Positions 31,945 through 40,592 of a stretch of 55,846 nt of DNA are shown here, one piece after another (position 1 is the first letter of the stretch; each line of letters begins with the position of its first letter). This DNA is from Mycobacterium sp. ACS1612. Lineage in GTDB: Bacteria; Actinomycetota; Actinomycetes; Mycobacteriales; Mycobacteriaceae. A model generated the notes under the pieces. That model was not told the origin of the DNA and did not search any database. It worked only from the letters and a program-made list of their open reading frames with translations. Made by a program: the position numbers and the translations under genes. The stretch lies in NCBI RefSeq assembly GCF_001667505.1, contig NZ_LZHZ01000072.1, forward strand, positions 1 through 55,846, written 5' to 3'.

Positions 31945-34900
31945 CTACTGCGCGAACGCCTCGTCGATTATTTCCTGCTGCTCGACCGCGTGCACCTTCG
32001 ACGAACCCGACGACGGCGCCGACATCGCCCGACGCGAAATCCGCTTTATGCCCGACAACCGGTCCGAGCACACCTCTGGAAGCGTCAGCCCGAACGTCGG
32101 CCACGCTCCCTGGTTGGCAGGCTCCTCCTGCACCCAGAAGTACTGCTCCACATTCGGATACCGGTCCAGCGTCTCCTTCAGCCGACGCCGTGGCAGCGGG
32201 GCCAGCTGCTCGATGCGCACGATCGCCACGTCGTCGCGGTTGTCCTTGGCCTTGCGGGCCACCAACTCATAGTAGAGCTTGCCGCTGGTCAGCAGCAGAC
32301 GCTTGACCGCGTCGCGGTCGCCGGTGCCCTCCTCGTACGTCGGCTCCTCGAGCACCGATCGGAACTTGCCCTCGGTGAACTCCTTGAGGTCGCTGACCGC
32401 AGCCTTGTTGCGCAGCATGGACTTTGGCGTCGCCACGATCAGCGGCCGGTGAATGCCGTCCAAGCCGTGCCTGCGCAACAGGTGGAAGTAGTTCGCCGGT
32501 GTCGACGGCATGGCGATCGTCATCGAGCCCTCGGCCCACAGCAGCAGGAACCGCTCGATGCGGGCCGACGTGTGGTCCGGCCCCTGGCCCTCATGTCCGT
32601 GCGGCAGCAGCAGCACCACATCGGAGAGCTGACCCCACTTGGCCTCACCCGAGCTGATGAACTCGTCGATGATCGACTGGGCCCCGTTGACGAAGTCGCC
32701 GAACTGCGCCTCCCACAACACAAGTGCGTCAGGGTTGCCCACCGAGTAGCCGTATTCGAAGCCCACCGCGGCGAACTCGGACAGCGCCGAGTCGTACACC
32801 ATGAACTTGCCACCGGTCGGGGTGCCGTCGGTGTTGGTGGTCAGCAACTGCAGCGGCGTGAACTCCCGACCGGTCTTGCGGTCGATGATCACCGAATGCC
32901 GCTGGGTGAACGTGCCGCGGCGGGTGTCCTGCCCGGACAGCCGAATGGTCTTGCCCTCGGCCAAGAACGAGCCCAACGCCAGCAATTCGGCGAACGCCCA
33001 GTCGACCTTGCCTTCGTACGCCATCTCGCGGCGCTTCTCCAGCACCGGTTTGACGCGCGGATGCACGTTGAAGTCGTCGGGGTACGCCAGATGCGCGTCA
33101 CCGATGCGGGCCAGCAGCGACTTGTCCACCGCGGTCTTCATTCCCGCGGGCACCATCTGGTCGGACTCGACCGAAGAACTCGGTGCGATCGGATGCTTCT
33201 CGAGGTCGCGGACCTCATTGAAGACCCGCTCCAGTTGTCCCTGGTAGTCGCGCAGCGCGTCCTCGGCTTCCTTCATCGAGATGTCGCCGCGGCCGATCAG
33301 CGCTTCGGTGTACGTCTTACGCGATCCGCGCTTGGTGTCGATCACGTCGTACATGTAGGGCTGCGTCATCGACGGGTCGTCGCCCTCGTTGTGACCGCGA
33401 CGGCGGTAGCACAACATGTCGATGACGACGTCCTTCTTGAACTTCTGCCGGAAGTCCACTGCCAGCCGGGCCACCCAGACGCACGCCTCGGGGTCGTCGC
33501 CGTTGACGTGGAAGATCGGCGCGCCAATCATTTTCGCGACGTCGGTGCAGTACTCCGACGACCGCGAGTCGTTCGGCGACGTGGTGAACCCGATCTGGTT
33601 GTTGACGATGATGTGGATCGTGCCGCCGGTGCGGTACCCGCGCAGCAGCGCCAGGTTCAGCGTCTCGGCGACCACACCCTGGCCTGCGAACGCCGCGTCA
33701 CCGTGCAACATCATCGGCACGACCGAGAAACCGTCAGGCCCATCGCCCTTGTCCAGCAGGTCCTGCTTGGCGCGAACCAGGCCTTCCAGCACGGGGTCGA
33801 CGGCCTCCAGGTGCGACGGGTTGGCCACCAGCGACACCTGAATGTCGTTGTCGCCGAACATCTGGATGTAGTTGCCTGTCGCGCCCAAGTGGTACTTGAC
33901 ATCGCCGGAACCGTGCGCCTGCGACGGGTTCAGGTTGCCCTCGAACTCGCTGAAGATCTGCGAGTAGGGCTTGCCGACGATGTTGGCCAGCACGTTGAGC
34001 CTGCCGCGGTGCGGCATGCCGATCACGACCTCGTCGAGCGCATGCTCGGCGGCCTGGTCGATGGCCGCATCCATCATCGGGATGACAGTCTCCGCGCCTT
34101 CCAACGAGAACCGTTTCTGCCCAACGTATTTGGTCTGCAGGAAGGTCTCGAAGGCCTCGGCGGCATTGAGCTTGCTCAGGATGTACTTCTGCTGCGCGAC
34201 GGTCGGCTTGTCGTGTTTGACCTCGATGCGCTCCTGCAGCCACTTCTGTTGTTCGGGCTCCAGGATGTGGGTGTACTCCACCCCGACGTGGCGACAGTAC
34301 GCATCGCGCAACAGGCCAAGCACATCGCGCAGCTTCTTGTAGTCCTTGCCCGCGAAGCCGTCGACCTTGAACTCGCGGTCCAGGTCCCACAGCGTCAGGC
34401 CGTGGGTGGCCACGTCGAGGTCGGGGTGGCTGCGGAACCGGGACTTGTCCAACCGCAGCGGGTCGATATCGGCCATCAGGTGGCCGCGGTTGCGGTAGGC
34501 CGCGATCAACTCGATGACGCGCGCGTTCTTGTCGACGATCGAGTCCGGGTTGTCCGTGCGCCACCGCACCGGCTCATACGGAATGCCCAGTTCGCGGAAG
34601 ATCTCGTCGAAGAAGTCGTCGGACAGCAGCAGTTCGTGGATGGTGCGCAGGAAGTCGCCAGACTCCGCACCCTGAATGATGCGGTGGTCGTAGGTCGACG
34701 TGAACGTGACCAGCTTGCCGACCCCGAGTTCGGCGATGCGTTCCTCGCTGGCGCCCTGAAACTCCGCGGGGTACTCCATCGCGCCGACGCCGATGATGGC
34801 GCCCTGGCCGCGCATCAGTCGTGGCACCGAGTGCACGGTGCCGATGGTGCCCGGGTTGGTCAGCGAAATCGTGACGCCGGAGAAGTCCTCCGCGGTCAGT

Positions 34901-35661
34901 TTCCCGTCGCGGGCGCGCCGGACGATGTCCTCGTAGCCCGCGATGAATTGCCCGAATTGCATTGTCTCGCAGCCTTTTATGGCGGCGACGACAAGTTGCC
35001 GGTTGCCGTCCTTGCCCTGCAGATCGATGGCGAGTCCGAGGTTGACGTGCTCGGGCGTCACCGCAACCGGCTTGCCGTCCACCTCGGCGAAGTGGCGGTT
35101 CATGTTCGGGAACTTCTTGACCGCCTGCACCAGCGCGTAGCCGATCAGGTGGGTGAACGAGATCTTGCCGCCGCGGGTGCGCTTGAGGTGGTTGTTGATG
35201 ACGATCCGGTTGTCGATCATCAGCTTGGCCGGGATGGCGCGCACGCTGGTGGCAGTCGGCACCTCGAGCGAGGCCGACATGTTTTTCACCACCGCGGCGG
35301 CGGCACCGCGCAGCACCTGCGTCTCGTCGCCTTCGGCGGGCGCGGGGGCGGCGGCCTTCGGCTTCGCCGCGGGTTTCGCCGGCTCCGGTGCCTTGGCTGG
35401 CGCGGCGGCCACGCCATTGCTGGTGTCCGCTTTGGGCGGGGGCGCGGGTGCGGGCTCTGGCGGCGCGACGGGGGCGGCGGCGGACGCCTGGGCCGGTTGA
35501 CCGTTCCCGGTCGGCGGTTTCGGTTCGGTGGTTGGCTCAGGCGAGTAGTCGACTAAGAATTCATGCCAACTCGGGTCTACCGACGAGGGATCCTCGCGGA
35601 ACTTGCGATACATCTCCTCGACCAACCACTCGTTCTGTCCGAATGGTGATGGTGAGCTCAC
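31945..35661 (-). CDS. kgd: multifunctional 2-oxoglutarate metabolism enzyme Kgd (E1o with fused E2o-like domain)
   Basis: 1,238 residues. An N-terminal helix (SPFGQNEWLVEEMYRKF, about 5-40) leads into an Ala/Pro-rich linker (about 42-115). The succinyltransferase-like domain (about 120-355) has the catalytic block TYDHRIIQGAESG (His326). The ThDP-dependent E1 domain (about 370-1238) includes GDAAFAGQGVVAETLNLA and the Mg/ThDP loop IIVNNQIGF. Kgd works as 2-oxoglutarate decarboxylase, as E1 of the oxoglutarate dehydrogenase complex and as hydroxy-oxoadipate synthase, inhibited by GarA in mycobacteria. The start is a GTG (35661) behind GAGGCGAG. The 157-bp gap to the next gene upstream should hold its promoter. 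Confidence 0.96.
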   Translation of the reverse strand: MSSPSPFGQNEWLVEEMYRKFREDPSSVDPSWHEFLVDYSPEPTTEPKPPTGNGQPAQASAAAPVAPPEPAPAPPPKADTSNGVAAAPAKAPEPAKPAAKPKAAAPAPAEGDETQVLRGAAAAVVKNMSASLEVPTATSVRAIPAKLMIDNRIVINNHLKRTRGGKISFTHLIGYALVQAVKKFPNMNRHFAEVDGKPVAVTPEHVNLGLAIDLQGKDGNRQLVVAAIKGCETMQFGQFIAGYEDIVRRARDGKLTAEDFSGVTISLTNPGTIGTVHSVPRLMRGQGAIIGVGAMEYPAEFQGASEERIAELGVGKLVTFTSTYDHRIIQGAESGDFLRTIHELLLSDDFFDEIFRELGIPYEPVRWRTDNPDSIVDKNARVIELIAAYRNRGHLMADIDPLRLDKSRFRSHPDLDVATHGLTLWDLDREFKVDGFAGKDYKKLRDVLGLLRDAYCRHVGVEYTHILEPEQQKWLQERIEVKHDKPTVAQQKYILSKLNAAEAFETFLQTKYVGQKRFSLEGAETVIPMMDAAIDQAAEHALDEVVIGMPHRGRLNVLANIVGKPYSQIFSEFEGNLNPSQAHGSGDVKYHLGATGNYIQMFGDNDIQVSLVANPSHLEAVDPVLEGLVRAKQDLLDKGDGPDGFSVVPMMLHGDAAFAGQGVVAETLNLALLRGYRTGGTIHIIVNNQIGFTTSPNDSRSSEYCTDVAKMIGAPIFHVNGDDPEACVWVARLAVDFRQKFKKDVVIDMLCYRRRGHNEGDDPSMTQPYMYDVIDTKRGSRKTYTEALIGRGDISMKEAEDALRDYQGQLERVFNEVRDLEKHPIAPSSSVESDQMVPAGMKTAVDKSLLARIGDAHLAYPDDFNVHPRVKPVLEKRREMAYEGKVDWAFAELLALGSFLAEGKTIRLSGQDTRRGTFTQRHSVIIDRKTGREFTPLQLLTTNTDGTPTGGKFMVYDSALSEFAAVGFEYGYSVGNPDALVLWEAQFGDFVNGAQSIIDEFISSGEAKWGQLSDVVLLLPHGHEGQGPDHTSARIERFLLLWAEGSMTIAMPSTPANYFHLLRRHGLDGIHRPLIVATPKSMLRNKAAVSDLKEFTEGKFRSVLEEPTYEEGTGDRDAVKRLLLTSGKLYYELVARKAKDNRDDVAIVRIEQLAPLPRRRLKETLDRYPNVEQYFWVQEEPANQGAWPTFGLTLPEVCSDRLSGIKRISRRAMSAPSSGSSKVHAVEQQEIIDEAFAQ

Positions 35662-35818
35662 GGCAGCTACTCGCCTCGATTCCTTCGCTCAGGCAAGCGG
35701 TTCACGCTCGCCACCCATATTCCCGCGGTCCACGGGGATTACCCGGAGGACCGCCGCCTAAAGGCTAACGCTTCCCGATTATCCCCAGCGGGCCAAACCA
35801 CCCGAACGGCAGTTCCCC

Positions 35819-36565
35819 TCATCGCTCACTCGGGCTGGGCAGCACATGCAGCGACGATGGCCACCGCGCCGGTGCGGGGCCGAACGCCTTCCTGGCGTTG
35901 GCGACGATCTTCTTGGCCATCAGTCTGTTTCCCACTCCGCCGACCACCGCGCCAATGCCGACTGGCAACAACTTGCCGAAGGCGATCGCGCCCCGCTTGA
36001 GGGTGTAGCGCTTGACGAAATACCGCAGCAGTCGCGAATTGAGTTGGGACACCGCCGGTAGCGGCAGCGTCGCCGCGCCGTCGGACAGCCAGGCGCCGCT
36101 GGTGCGGCCGGGACCGAGCAGGTCGGTGACCGCCTCTTTGCTCTCGTCGCCGACGAGAACGGCAAGCACCAACGCGCGACGGCGTTCGCGGTGGTCGGCT
36201 GGAATCCCGTGCACCTCCGCAAGTGCGAGCACGTAGACGGCGGTGGCCTCGAGGAACACCACGGTCTCACCGGCCACTGCGGAGAGCGCCGCGAGCGTGC
36301 CGATGCCGGGGAACGCAGCCGCGGAACCGACCGCTGCGCCGCTTGCCATCACCGCGGCGGTGTAGTGCTTTTCGAGTCTGGAGGCCACCTCGGCGGGCGT
36401 CGCATCGGGATTGTGCGACCGCAACCGGTCGACGTAGGCCTTGATGGCAGGCCCCTGCACCCGAGAGCCGCGCTCGATGATCTGCGAGAGCACCTTGGCT
36501 GCAGCGCCGGAATTCTCGTCGGGAACGGCCGGCACCTGGCTCTTGGCTTTCGACCGAGCACTCAT
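35819..36565 (-). CDS. membrane-associated protein of unknown function (Rv1249c-like)
   Basis: 248 residues. A hydrophilic N-terminus (1-70) precedes a Gly/Ala-rich hydrophobic stretch (about 72-118, AAVMASGAAVGSAAAFPGIGTLAALSAVAGETVVFLEATAVYVLALAEV) and a second one near 195-215 (LLPVGIGAVVGGVGNRLMAKKI), which resembles the EcsC family's glycine-rich helices. Function unknown. Synteny places it as the Rv1249c counterpart, upstream of kgd. ATG 36565 is the first start; no strong Shine-Dalgarno site is visible. No link to Kgd activity is known to me. Confidence 0.75.
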   Translation of the reverse strand: MSARSKAKSQVPAVPDENSGAAAKVLSQIIERGSRVQGPAIKAYVDRLRSHNPDATPAEVASRLEKHYTAAVMASGAAVGSAAAFPGIGTLAALSAVAGETVVFLEATAVYVLALAEVHGIPADHRERRRALVLAVLVGDESKEAVTDLLGPGRTSGAWLSDGAATLPLPAVSQLNSRLLRYFVKRYTLKRGAIAFGKLLPVGIGAVVGGVGNRLMAKKIVANARKAFGPAPARWPSSLHVLPSPSER

Positions 36566-36670
36566 GTCGGGTCCCCCTTGTTCCGAAGCTGCTGTTTTCA
36601 GGCTAACGGTTGCTCAACGAACGGGGGCCGTGGTCAGTGCCCTGGCAAGGAACCGTAGGCGTGACGCAGT

Positions 36671-36705
36671 GAGCCCCCGCCACCGCAGCTGCGGGGCGGG
36701 GGCTC
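36671..36705 (-). terminator. strong GC-rich hairpin downstream of the small secreted protein gene
   Basis: An 11-bp perfect stem GAGCCCCCGCC/GGCGGGGGCTC (36671-36681 with 36695-36705) enclosing a second perfect palindrome CCGCAGCTGCGG (36683-36694). It begins 11 bases beyond the stop of the leftward gene 36716-37006. There is no U-tract, as is usual for mycobacterial terminators. The remaining gap to 36565 should carry the promoter of the Rv1249c-like gene. Confidence 0.75.
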
Positions 36706-36715
36706 ATCGAGGGAA

Positions 36716-37006
36716 CTAGACCGCCGGATGGGTGCCGCGAGTATTTGTGGTGCCCGTGCCGACTCGACGGTCAACGTCGTTGCGGCGCTTCAGCCCGACT
36801 AGGCCAAGCAGGCCGAGCAGCCCCGCCAGGCCCCACAGGCCGTTGTCGCCGCTGTCATCGTCGGTGTCCTCGGCGGCGGCAAGGGTGCTTGTCGACGTTA
36901 CTGCGGGGCCGGCATCCGGCGCCGGGGTCGGTGTGGCGTTCGCCACTCCAGCACCCGCCAACGACACGGCACCGGCAGCGATCAGCGTAGCTAATAGGTT
37001 TCGCAA
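36716..37006 (-). CDS. small secreted/anchored protein with WGxxGLxGLxGL-type C-terminus
   Basis: 96 residues if started at TTG 37006, which has a perfect AAGGAG 6 bases upstream. It then begins MRNLLATLIAAGAVSLAGAGVANA, a textbook signal peptide with an ANA cleavage site. The mature part is a Thr/Pro/Asp-rich linker, then a Gly/Leu helix GLWGLAGLLGLLGLVGLKRR followed by a basic tail, the layout of WGxxGxxG-CTERM-like surface proteins. Upstream in-frame ATG codons at 37024 and 37048 would spoil the signal peptide. Function unknown; the C-terminus suggests anchoring or sorting. A strong hairpin terminator follows. Confidence 0.7.
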   Translation of the reverse strand: MRNLLATLIAAGAVSLAGAGVANATPTPAPDAGPAVTSTSTLAAAEDTDDDSGDNGLWGLAGLLGLLGLVGLKRRNDVDRRVGTGTTNTRGTHPAV

Positions 37007-37228
37007 TTCGATCTCCTTGAACATGGGGCGCGAATGCCCCGAAGGCACGAGCCAACGGGCTGTAGCTCGCCTATCTGCGGCAAGAGAAGAGTCCCCCCAA
37101 TGCCGCGCCCTGAGGTACCCGGCGACGAGCCCGGTAAACTTCTTTGAACTACTAACTACTCGGCTTTGCTGACCGCCCCCTCGGCCGTCACCGGAACAAA
37201 TTATTGAGAAGCGGCGCTAACCACTTCC

Positions 37229-38491
37229 ATGGCAACATCGAGCGACGTGAACGTGACCAGCACAGAGTCGCCGCCGAGCCGCATCCGGATGATCGCGGTG
37301 CTCGGCGCGTTGGTCGCGCTGGGCCCGCTGACCATCGACATGTATCTGCCCGCGCTGCCGAAGATCGCCGACGACCTGTCGGTGTCCGAATCGGTCGCAC
37401 AGCTCACGCTGACCGGGACGCTCGCGGGCCTGGCGCTCGGCCAGCTGATCGTCGGCCCGCTGTCGGATTCGCTGGGCCGCCGCAAACCGATGATGGCGGG
37501 CATCGTGCTGCACATGCTGGCGTCCTTGCTGTGCCTGTTCGCGCCGAACATCACCGTCCTGGGCGTGGCGCGGGGGCTGCAGGGGGTAGGCGCCGCCGCG
37601 GCCATGGTGGTGGCCATTGCGGTGGTCGGCGATCTGTACTCCGATTCGGTCGCGGCGACCGTGATGTCCCGGTTGATGCTGGTGCTCGGGGTCGCACCGG
37701 TGATCGCACCGTCGCTCGGTGCCGCGGTGCTGCTGAAGGGCTCGTGGCATTGGGTCTTCGCGGTGCTGGTCGTGCTGGCGGGCGGGCTGCTGTTGTTGGC
37801 GGCGATGTCGCTGCCAGAAACGCTGCCGGTTTCGCACCGGCGCCCGCTCAAGGTGCGCAGCATCGCCGCCACTTACGTGGAACTGCTGCGCGACGCCCGG
37901 TTCGTCATCCTGGTGCTCGTCGCTGCGCTCGGGATGTCCGGGCTGTTCGCGTACATCGCCGGCGCGCCGTTCGTGCTGCAGAGCCACTACGGCCTCGACC
38001 AGCAGGCGTTCGCGCTGGTGTTCGGCGCGGGCGCGGTCGCCCTGATCGGCGCGACCCAATTCAACGTGGTGCTGCTGCGCCGGTTCTCACCGCAGACGAT
38101 CGTGCTGTGGGCGTTGGCGGCGGCCGTGCTGACGGGTGTGGTGTTCGTCGGGCTCGCTTATCAACACGTCGGCGGCGTGGCGGGCTTCGTGGTCCCGGTG
38201 TGGGTGATCCTGGCCGCGATGGGTCTGGTCATCCCCAACGCGCCCGCGGTGGCGTTGTCGCGGCATCCCGACGCCGCCGGTACCGCGGCGGCATTGCTGG
38301 GAGCGGCACAGTTCGGTCTCGGTGCGGCGGTGGCCCCGCTGGTGGGCATGCTCGGCAACAACGAGGTCGCGTTAGCCTTGGTAATGACGGCCGGCATGGT
38401 GATCGCATTGCTGGCCCTAGTGGCGGTCGGCGTGCCGGCCGCCGAAGCCAAGGACGACGTCAGCGGCGACGCCGTCGCCGAACCGGCCTGA
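37229..38491 (+). CDS. Bcr/CflA-family multidrug efflux MFS transporter
   Basis: 420 residues, 12 TM helices. The N-terminal part has the Bcr/CflA markers IDMYLPALPKIADDL (TM1-loop), GPLSDSLGRRKPMMAG (motif A) and RGLQGVGAAAAMVVAIAVVGD (motif C region). Exports drugs such as bicyclomycin, sulfonamides or cysteine pathway products in relatives, driven by protons. The divergent neighbour is the small secreted protein, separated by 222 bp in which I see no named site. No strong ribosome site precedes ATG 37229. Stops 166 bases before the next transporter. Confidence 0.9.
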   Translation: MATSSDVNVTSTESPPSRIRMIAVLGALVALGPLTIDMYLPALPKIADDLSVSESVAQLTLTGTLAGLALGQLIVGPLSDSLGRRKPMMAGIVLHMLASLLCLFAPNITVLGVARGLQGVGAAAAMVVAIAVVGDLYSDSVAATVMSRLMLVLGVAPVIAPSLGAAVLLKGSWHWVFAVLVVLAGGLLLLAAMSLPETLPVSHRRPLKVRSIAATYVELLRDARFVILVLVAALGMSGLFAYIAGAPFVLQSHYGLDQQAFALVFGAGAVALIGATQFNVVLLRRFSPQTIVLWALAAAVLTGVVFVGLAYQHVGGVAGFVVPVWVILAAMGLVIPNAPAVALSRHPDAAGTAAALLGAAQFGLGAAVAPLVGMLGNNEVALALVMTAGMVIALLALVAVGVPAAEAKDDVSGDAVAEPA

Positions 38492-38530
38492 CCTCGTACT
38501 GGTCGACCCCGGGGTTGTCGGGGCATAACC

Positions 38531-38542
38531 CGGTACGTACCG
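38531..38542. promoter_or_regulatory. 12-bp perfect palindrome upstream of the DHA2 efflux gene
   Basis: CGGTACGTACCG, in the gap between two MFS genes. Two direct repeats CTGGTCGACCC (38499-38509 and 38563-38573) flank it symmetrically. The arrangement looks like a regulator site or promoter control region for the downstream pump; no regulator gene is adjacent. Confidence 0.35.
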
Positions 38543-38657
38543 TCGGCTGAATCGTTCCTTATCTGGTCGACCCGAGATGTACCCAACGCTGACTAACGGG
38601 CAAGAAGACCGCGCTCGAGGGGGAGTGCGGTTACCAGCCGACGGCGGAGAAACCGCG

Positions 38658-40592
38658 GTGCAGAATCCGTGGAACGCGTTGTGGGCCATGCTGGTCGGGT
38701 TCTTCATGATCCTGGTCGACGCGACCATCGTCGCGGTCGCCAACCCGTCGATCATGGACAAGCTCGGCGCCAGCTACGACTCGGTCATCTGGGTCACCAG
38801 CGCCTACCTGCTGGCGTACGCGGTGCCATTGTTGGTCGCTGGCCGCCTCGGCGACCGGTTCGGACCGAAGAATCTGTACCTGATCGGCCTCGCGGTGTTC
38901 ACCGGCGCGTCCCTGTGGTGCGGGCTTGCGGGCAGCCTTCACATGTTGGTCGCGGCCCGCGTGTTGCAGGGCATCGGGGCGGCCTTGCTGACGCCGCAGA
39001 CGCTGTCGACGATCACCCGGATCTTCCCTGCCGAGCGCCGCGGTGTGGCGATGAGCGTGTGGGGGGCTACCGCCGGGGTGGCGACGCTGGTCGGCCCGTT
39101 GGCGGGCGGGGTGCTGGTCGACTATCTCGGCTGGCAGTGGATTTTCTTCGTCAATGTCCCGATCGGCATCATCGGGCTGGCGCTGGCTGTCTGGCTGATC
39201 CCCGCGCTGCCTACTTCGACGCGCAAGTTCGATCTGCTCGGTGTTGTGCTCTCCGGCATCGGCATGTTCCTGATCGTCTTCGCGCTGCAGGAGGGCCAGG
39301 CGCACGACTGGGCGCCGTGGATCTGGGGCACCATCGCCGGCGGCATCGGCTTCATGGCCGCGTTCCTGATCTGGCAGTCCGTCAACACCAGCGAGCCGCT
39401 GATCCCGCTGATCATCTTCCGCGACAGAGATTTCTCGCTGTCCAACGTCGGGGTCGCGACCATCGGCTTCGTCATGACGGGGACGTTCCTGCCGTTGATG
39501 TTCTACGCCCAGGCGGTTTGCGATCTTTCGCCGACGCGGTCGGCGTTGCTAACCGCGCCGATGGCGGTCACGACGGGTGTGCTCGCGCCGTTCGTCGGCA
39601 AGATCGTCGACCGATCGCATCCGCGACCCGTGATCGGCTTCGGGTTCTCCGTGCTGGCGATCGCGATGACGTGGCTGTCGGTCGAGATGGCGCCGAGCAC
39701 GCCGATCTGGCGGTTGGTGCTGCCGATCACGGCGATGGGGATCGGTTCGGCGTTCATCTGGGCGCCGCTGGCGGCGACGGCCACCCGCAATCTGCCGCCC
39801 AAGTTGGCGGGCGCCGGTTCCGGTGTCTACAACAGCACCCGCCAGGTGGGCTCGGTGCTGGGCAGCGCGGGCATGGCAGCGTTCATGACGTCACGGATCA
39901 ACGCGGAGATGCCGCCGTTGCCGGGTGAGGCGATGCGGGGTGACGGCTCGGCGATCGCGTTGCCGACGTGGCTGAACGAACCGTTCGCCGCGGCGATGTC
40001 GCAGTCGATGCTGCTGCCCGCGTTCTTCGCGTTGGTCGGCGTGGTCGCGGCGGTGTTCATGCTCGGCTTCGGTGATCCAGAACGGCTGGCCGACGACGAC
40101 GATCGCCACCGCGACACCGGCTTCGCCGTCGAGTACGGCGGCGACGAGGCGTTCCTCGACGACGACGAATACCTGGAGTACGAAGTGCGCTGGGACGACG
40201 CCGAGCCCCCGCATGCCGAACCGGCCGCCCATATCGAGGACCCCGTCACCGAACCTCTTCGGTCGCATGCCGAGCCCGACGCCTCACCGCCGCCGGTCGA
40301 GGAGCCGCCACGCGAAGATTGGCGGGAGATGGTCGACCAGTGGCTCGCGGACCTGCCGCCCGTCAAACCGAAAGCAGAGCCGATCGGGTTCGCGCACAAC
40401 GGTTTTCACGTCGACGACGAAAGGCGGTTCCAGCCGCTTCCGCCGCCCGCGCCGGATCCGCCGCGGCACCACCGTTCGGAGAGTCAGCCGCAGAAGCGAC
40501 CGTTCTGGTTCGAGTCCAACGGCAAGCATTCCCGCGACGACCCCGACGACGCACCCCGCTACGGCAGGCACTCGACACCCGGCCGCGACTAG
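38658..40592 (+). CDS. DHA2 (EmrB/QacA, 14-TM) MFS drug efflux protein with long acidic C-terminal tail (Rv1250-like)
   Basis: About 644 residues. Fourteen TM helices occupy residues 1-465, with motif A (GRLGDRFGPKNLYL), DHA2 helices and motif C (TPQTLSTITRIFPAERRGVAMSVWGATAGVATLVGPLAGGVL). The C-terminal 180 residues are a hydrophilic cytosolic tail rich in Asp, Glu, Pro and Arg (LADDDDRHRD; DEAFLDDDEYLEYE). The tail has no domain I recognise and is far longer than in EmrB. GTG 38658 has GGAGA 8 bases upstream and puts TM1 near the start; an ATG at 38577 would add 27 residues. It corresponds to Rv1250 by position. Ends with a 4-base tail overlap to the convergent FAD oxidase gene. Confidence 0.87.
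   Translation: MQNPWNALWAMLVGFFMILVDATIVAVANPSIMDKLGASYDSVIWVTSAYLLAYAVPLLVAGRLGDRFGPKNLYLIGLAVFTGASLWCGLAGSLHMLVAARVLQGIGAALLTPQTLSTITRIFPAERRGVAMSVWGATAGVATLVGPLAGGVLVDYLGWQWIFFVNVPIGIIGLALAVWLIPALPTSTRKFDLLGVVLSGIGMFLIVFALQEGQAHDWAPWIWGTIAGGIGFMAAFLIWQSVNTSEPLIPLIIFRDRDFSLSNVGVATIGFVMTGTFLPLMFYAQAVCDLSPTRSALLTAPMAVTTGVLAPFVGKIVDRSHPRPVIGFGFSVLAIAMTWLSVEMAPSTPIWRLVLPITAMGIGSAFIWAPLAATATRNLPPKLAGAGSGVYNSTRQVGSVLGSAGMAAFMTSRINAEMPPLPGEAMRGDGSAIALPTWLNEPFAAAMSQSMLLPAFFALVGVVAAVFMLGFGDPERLADDDDRHRDTGFAVEYGGDEAFLDDDEYLEYEVRWDDAEPPHAEPAAHIEDPVTEPLRSHAEPDASPPPVEEPPREDWREMVDQWLADLPPVKPKAEPIGFAHNGFHVDDERRFQPLPPPAPDPPRHHRSESQPQKRPFWFESNGKHSRDDPDDAPRYGRHSTPGRD

Noticed and set aside
31990..35556. A 1,188-codon open frame antisense to kgd
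   Set aside because: It is a high-GC mirror frame of kgd, with Arg/His/Gln-rich composition and no domain; kgd itself is unmistakable.
38577..38657. ATG 38577 as start of the DHA2 pump
   Set aside because: No ribosome site, lies inside a region with direct repeats, and adds a leader not expected for the family; kept only as an alternative.
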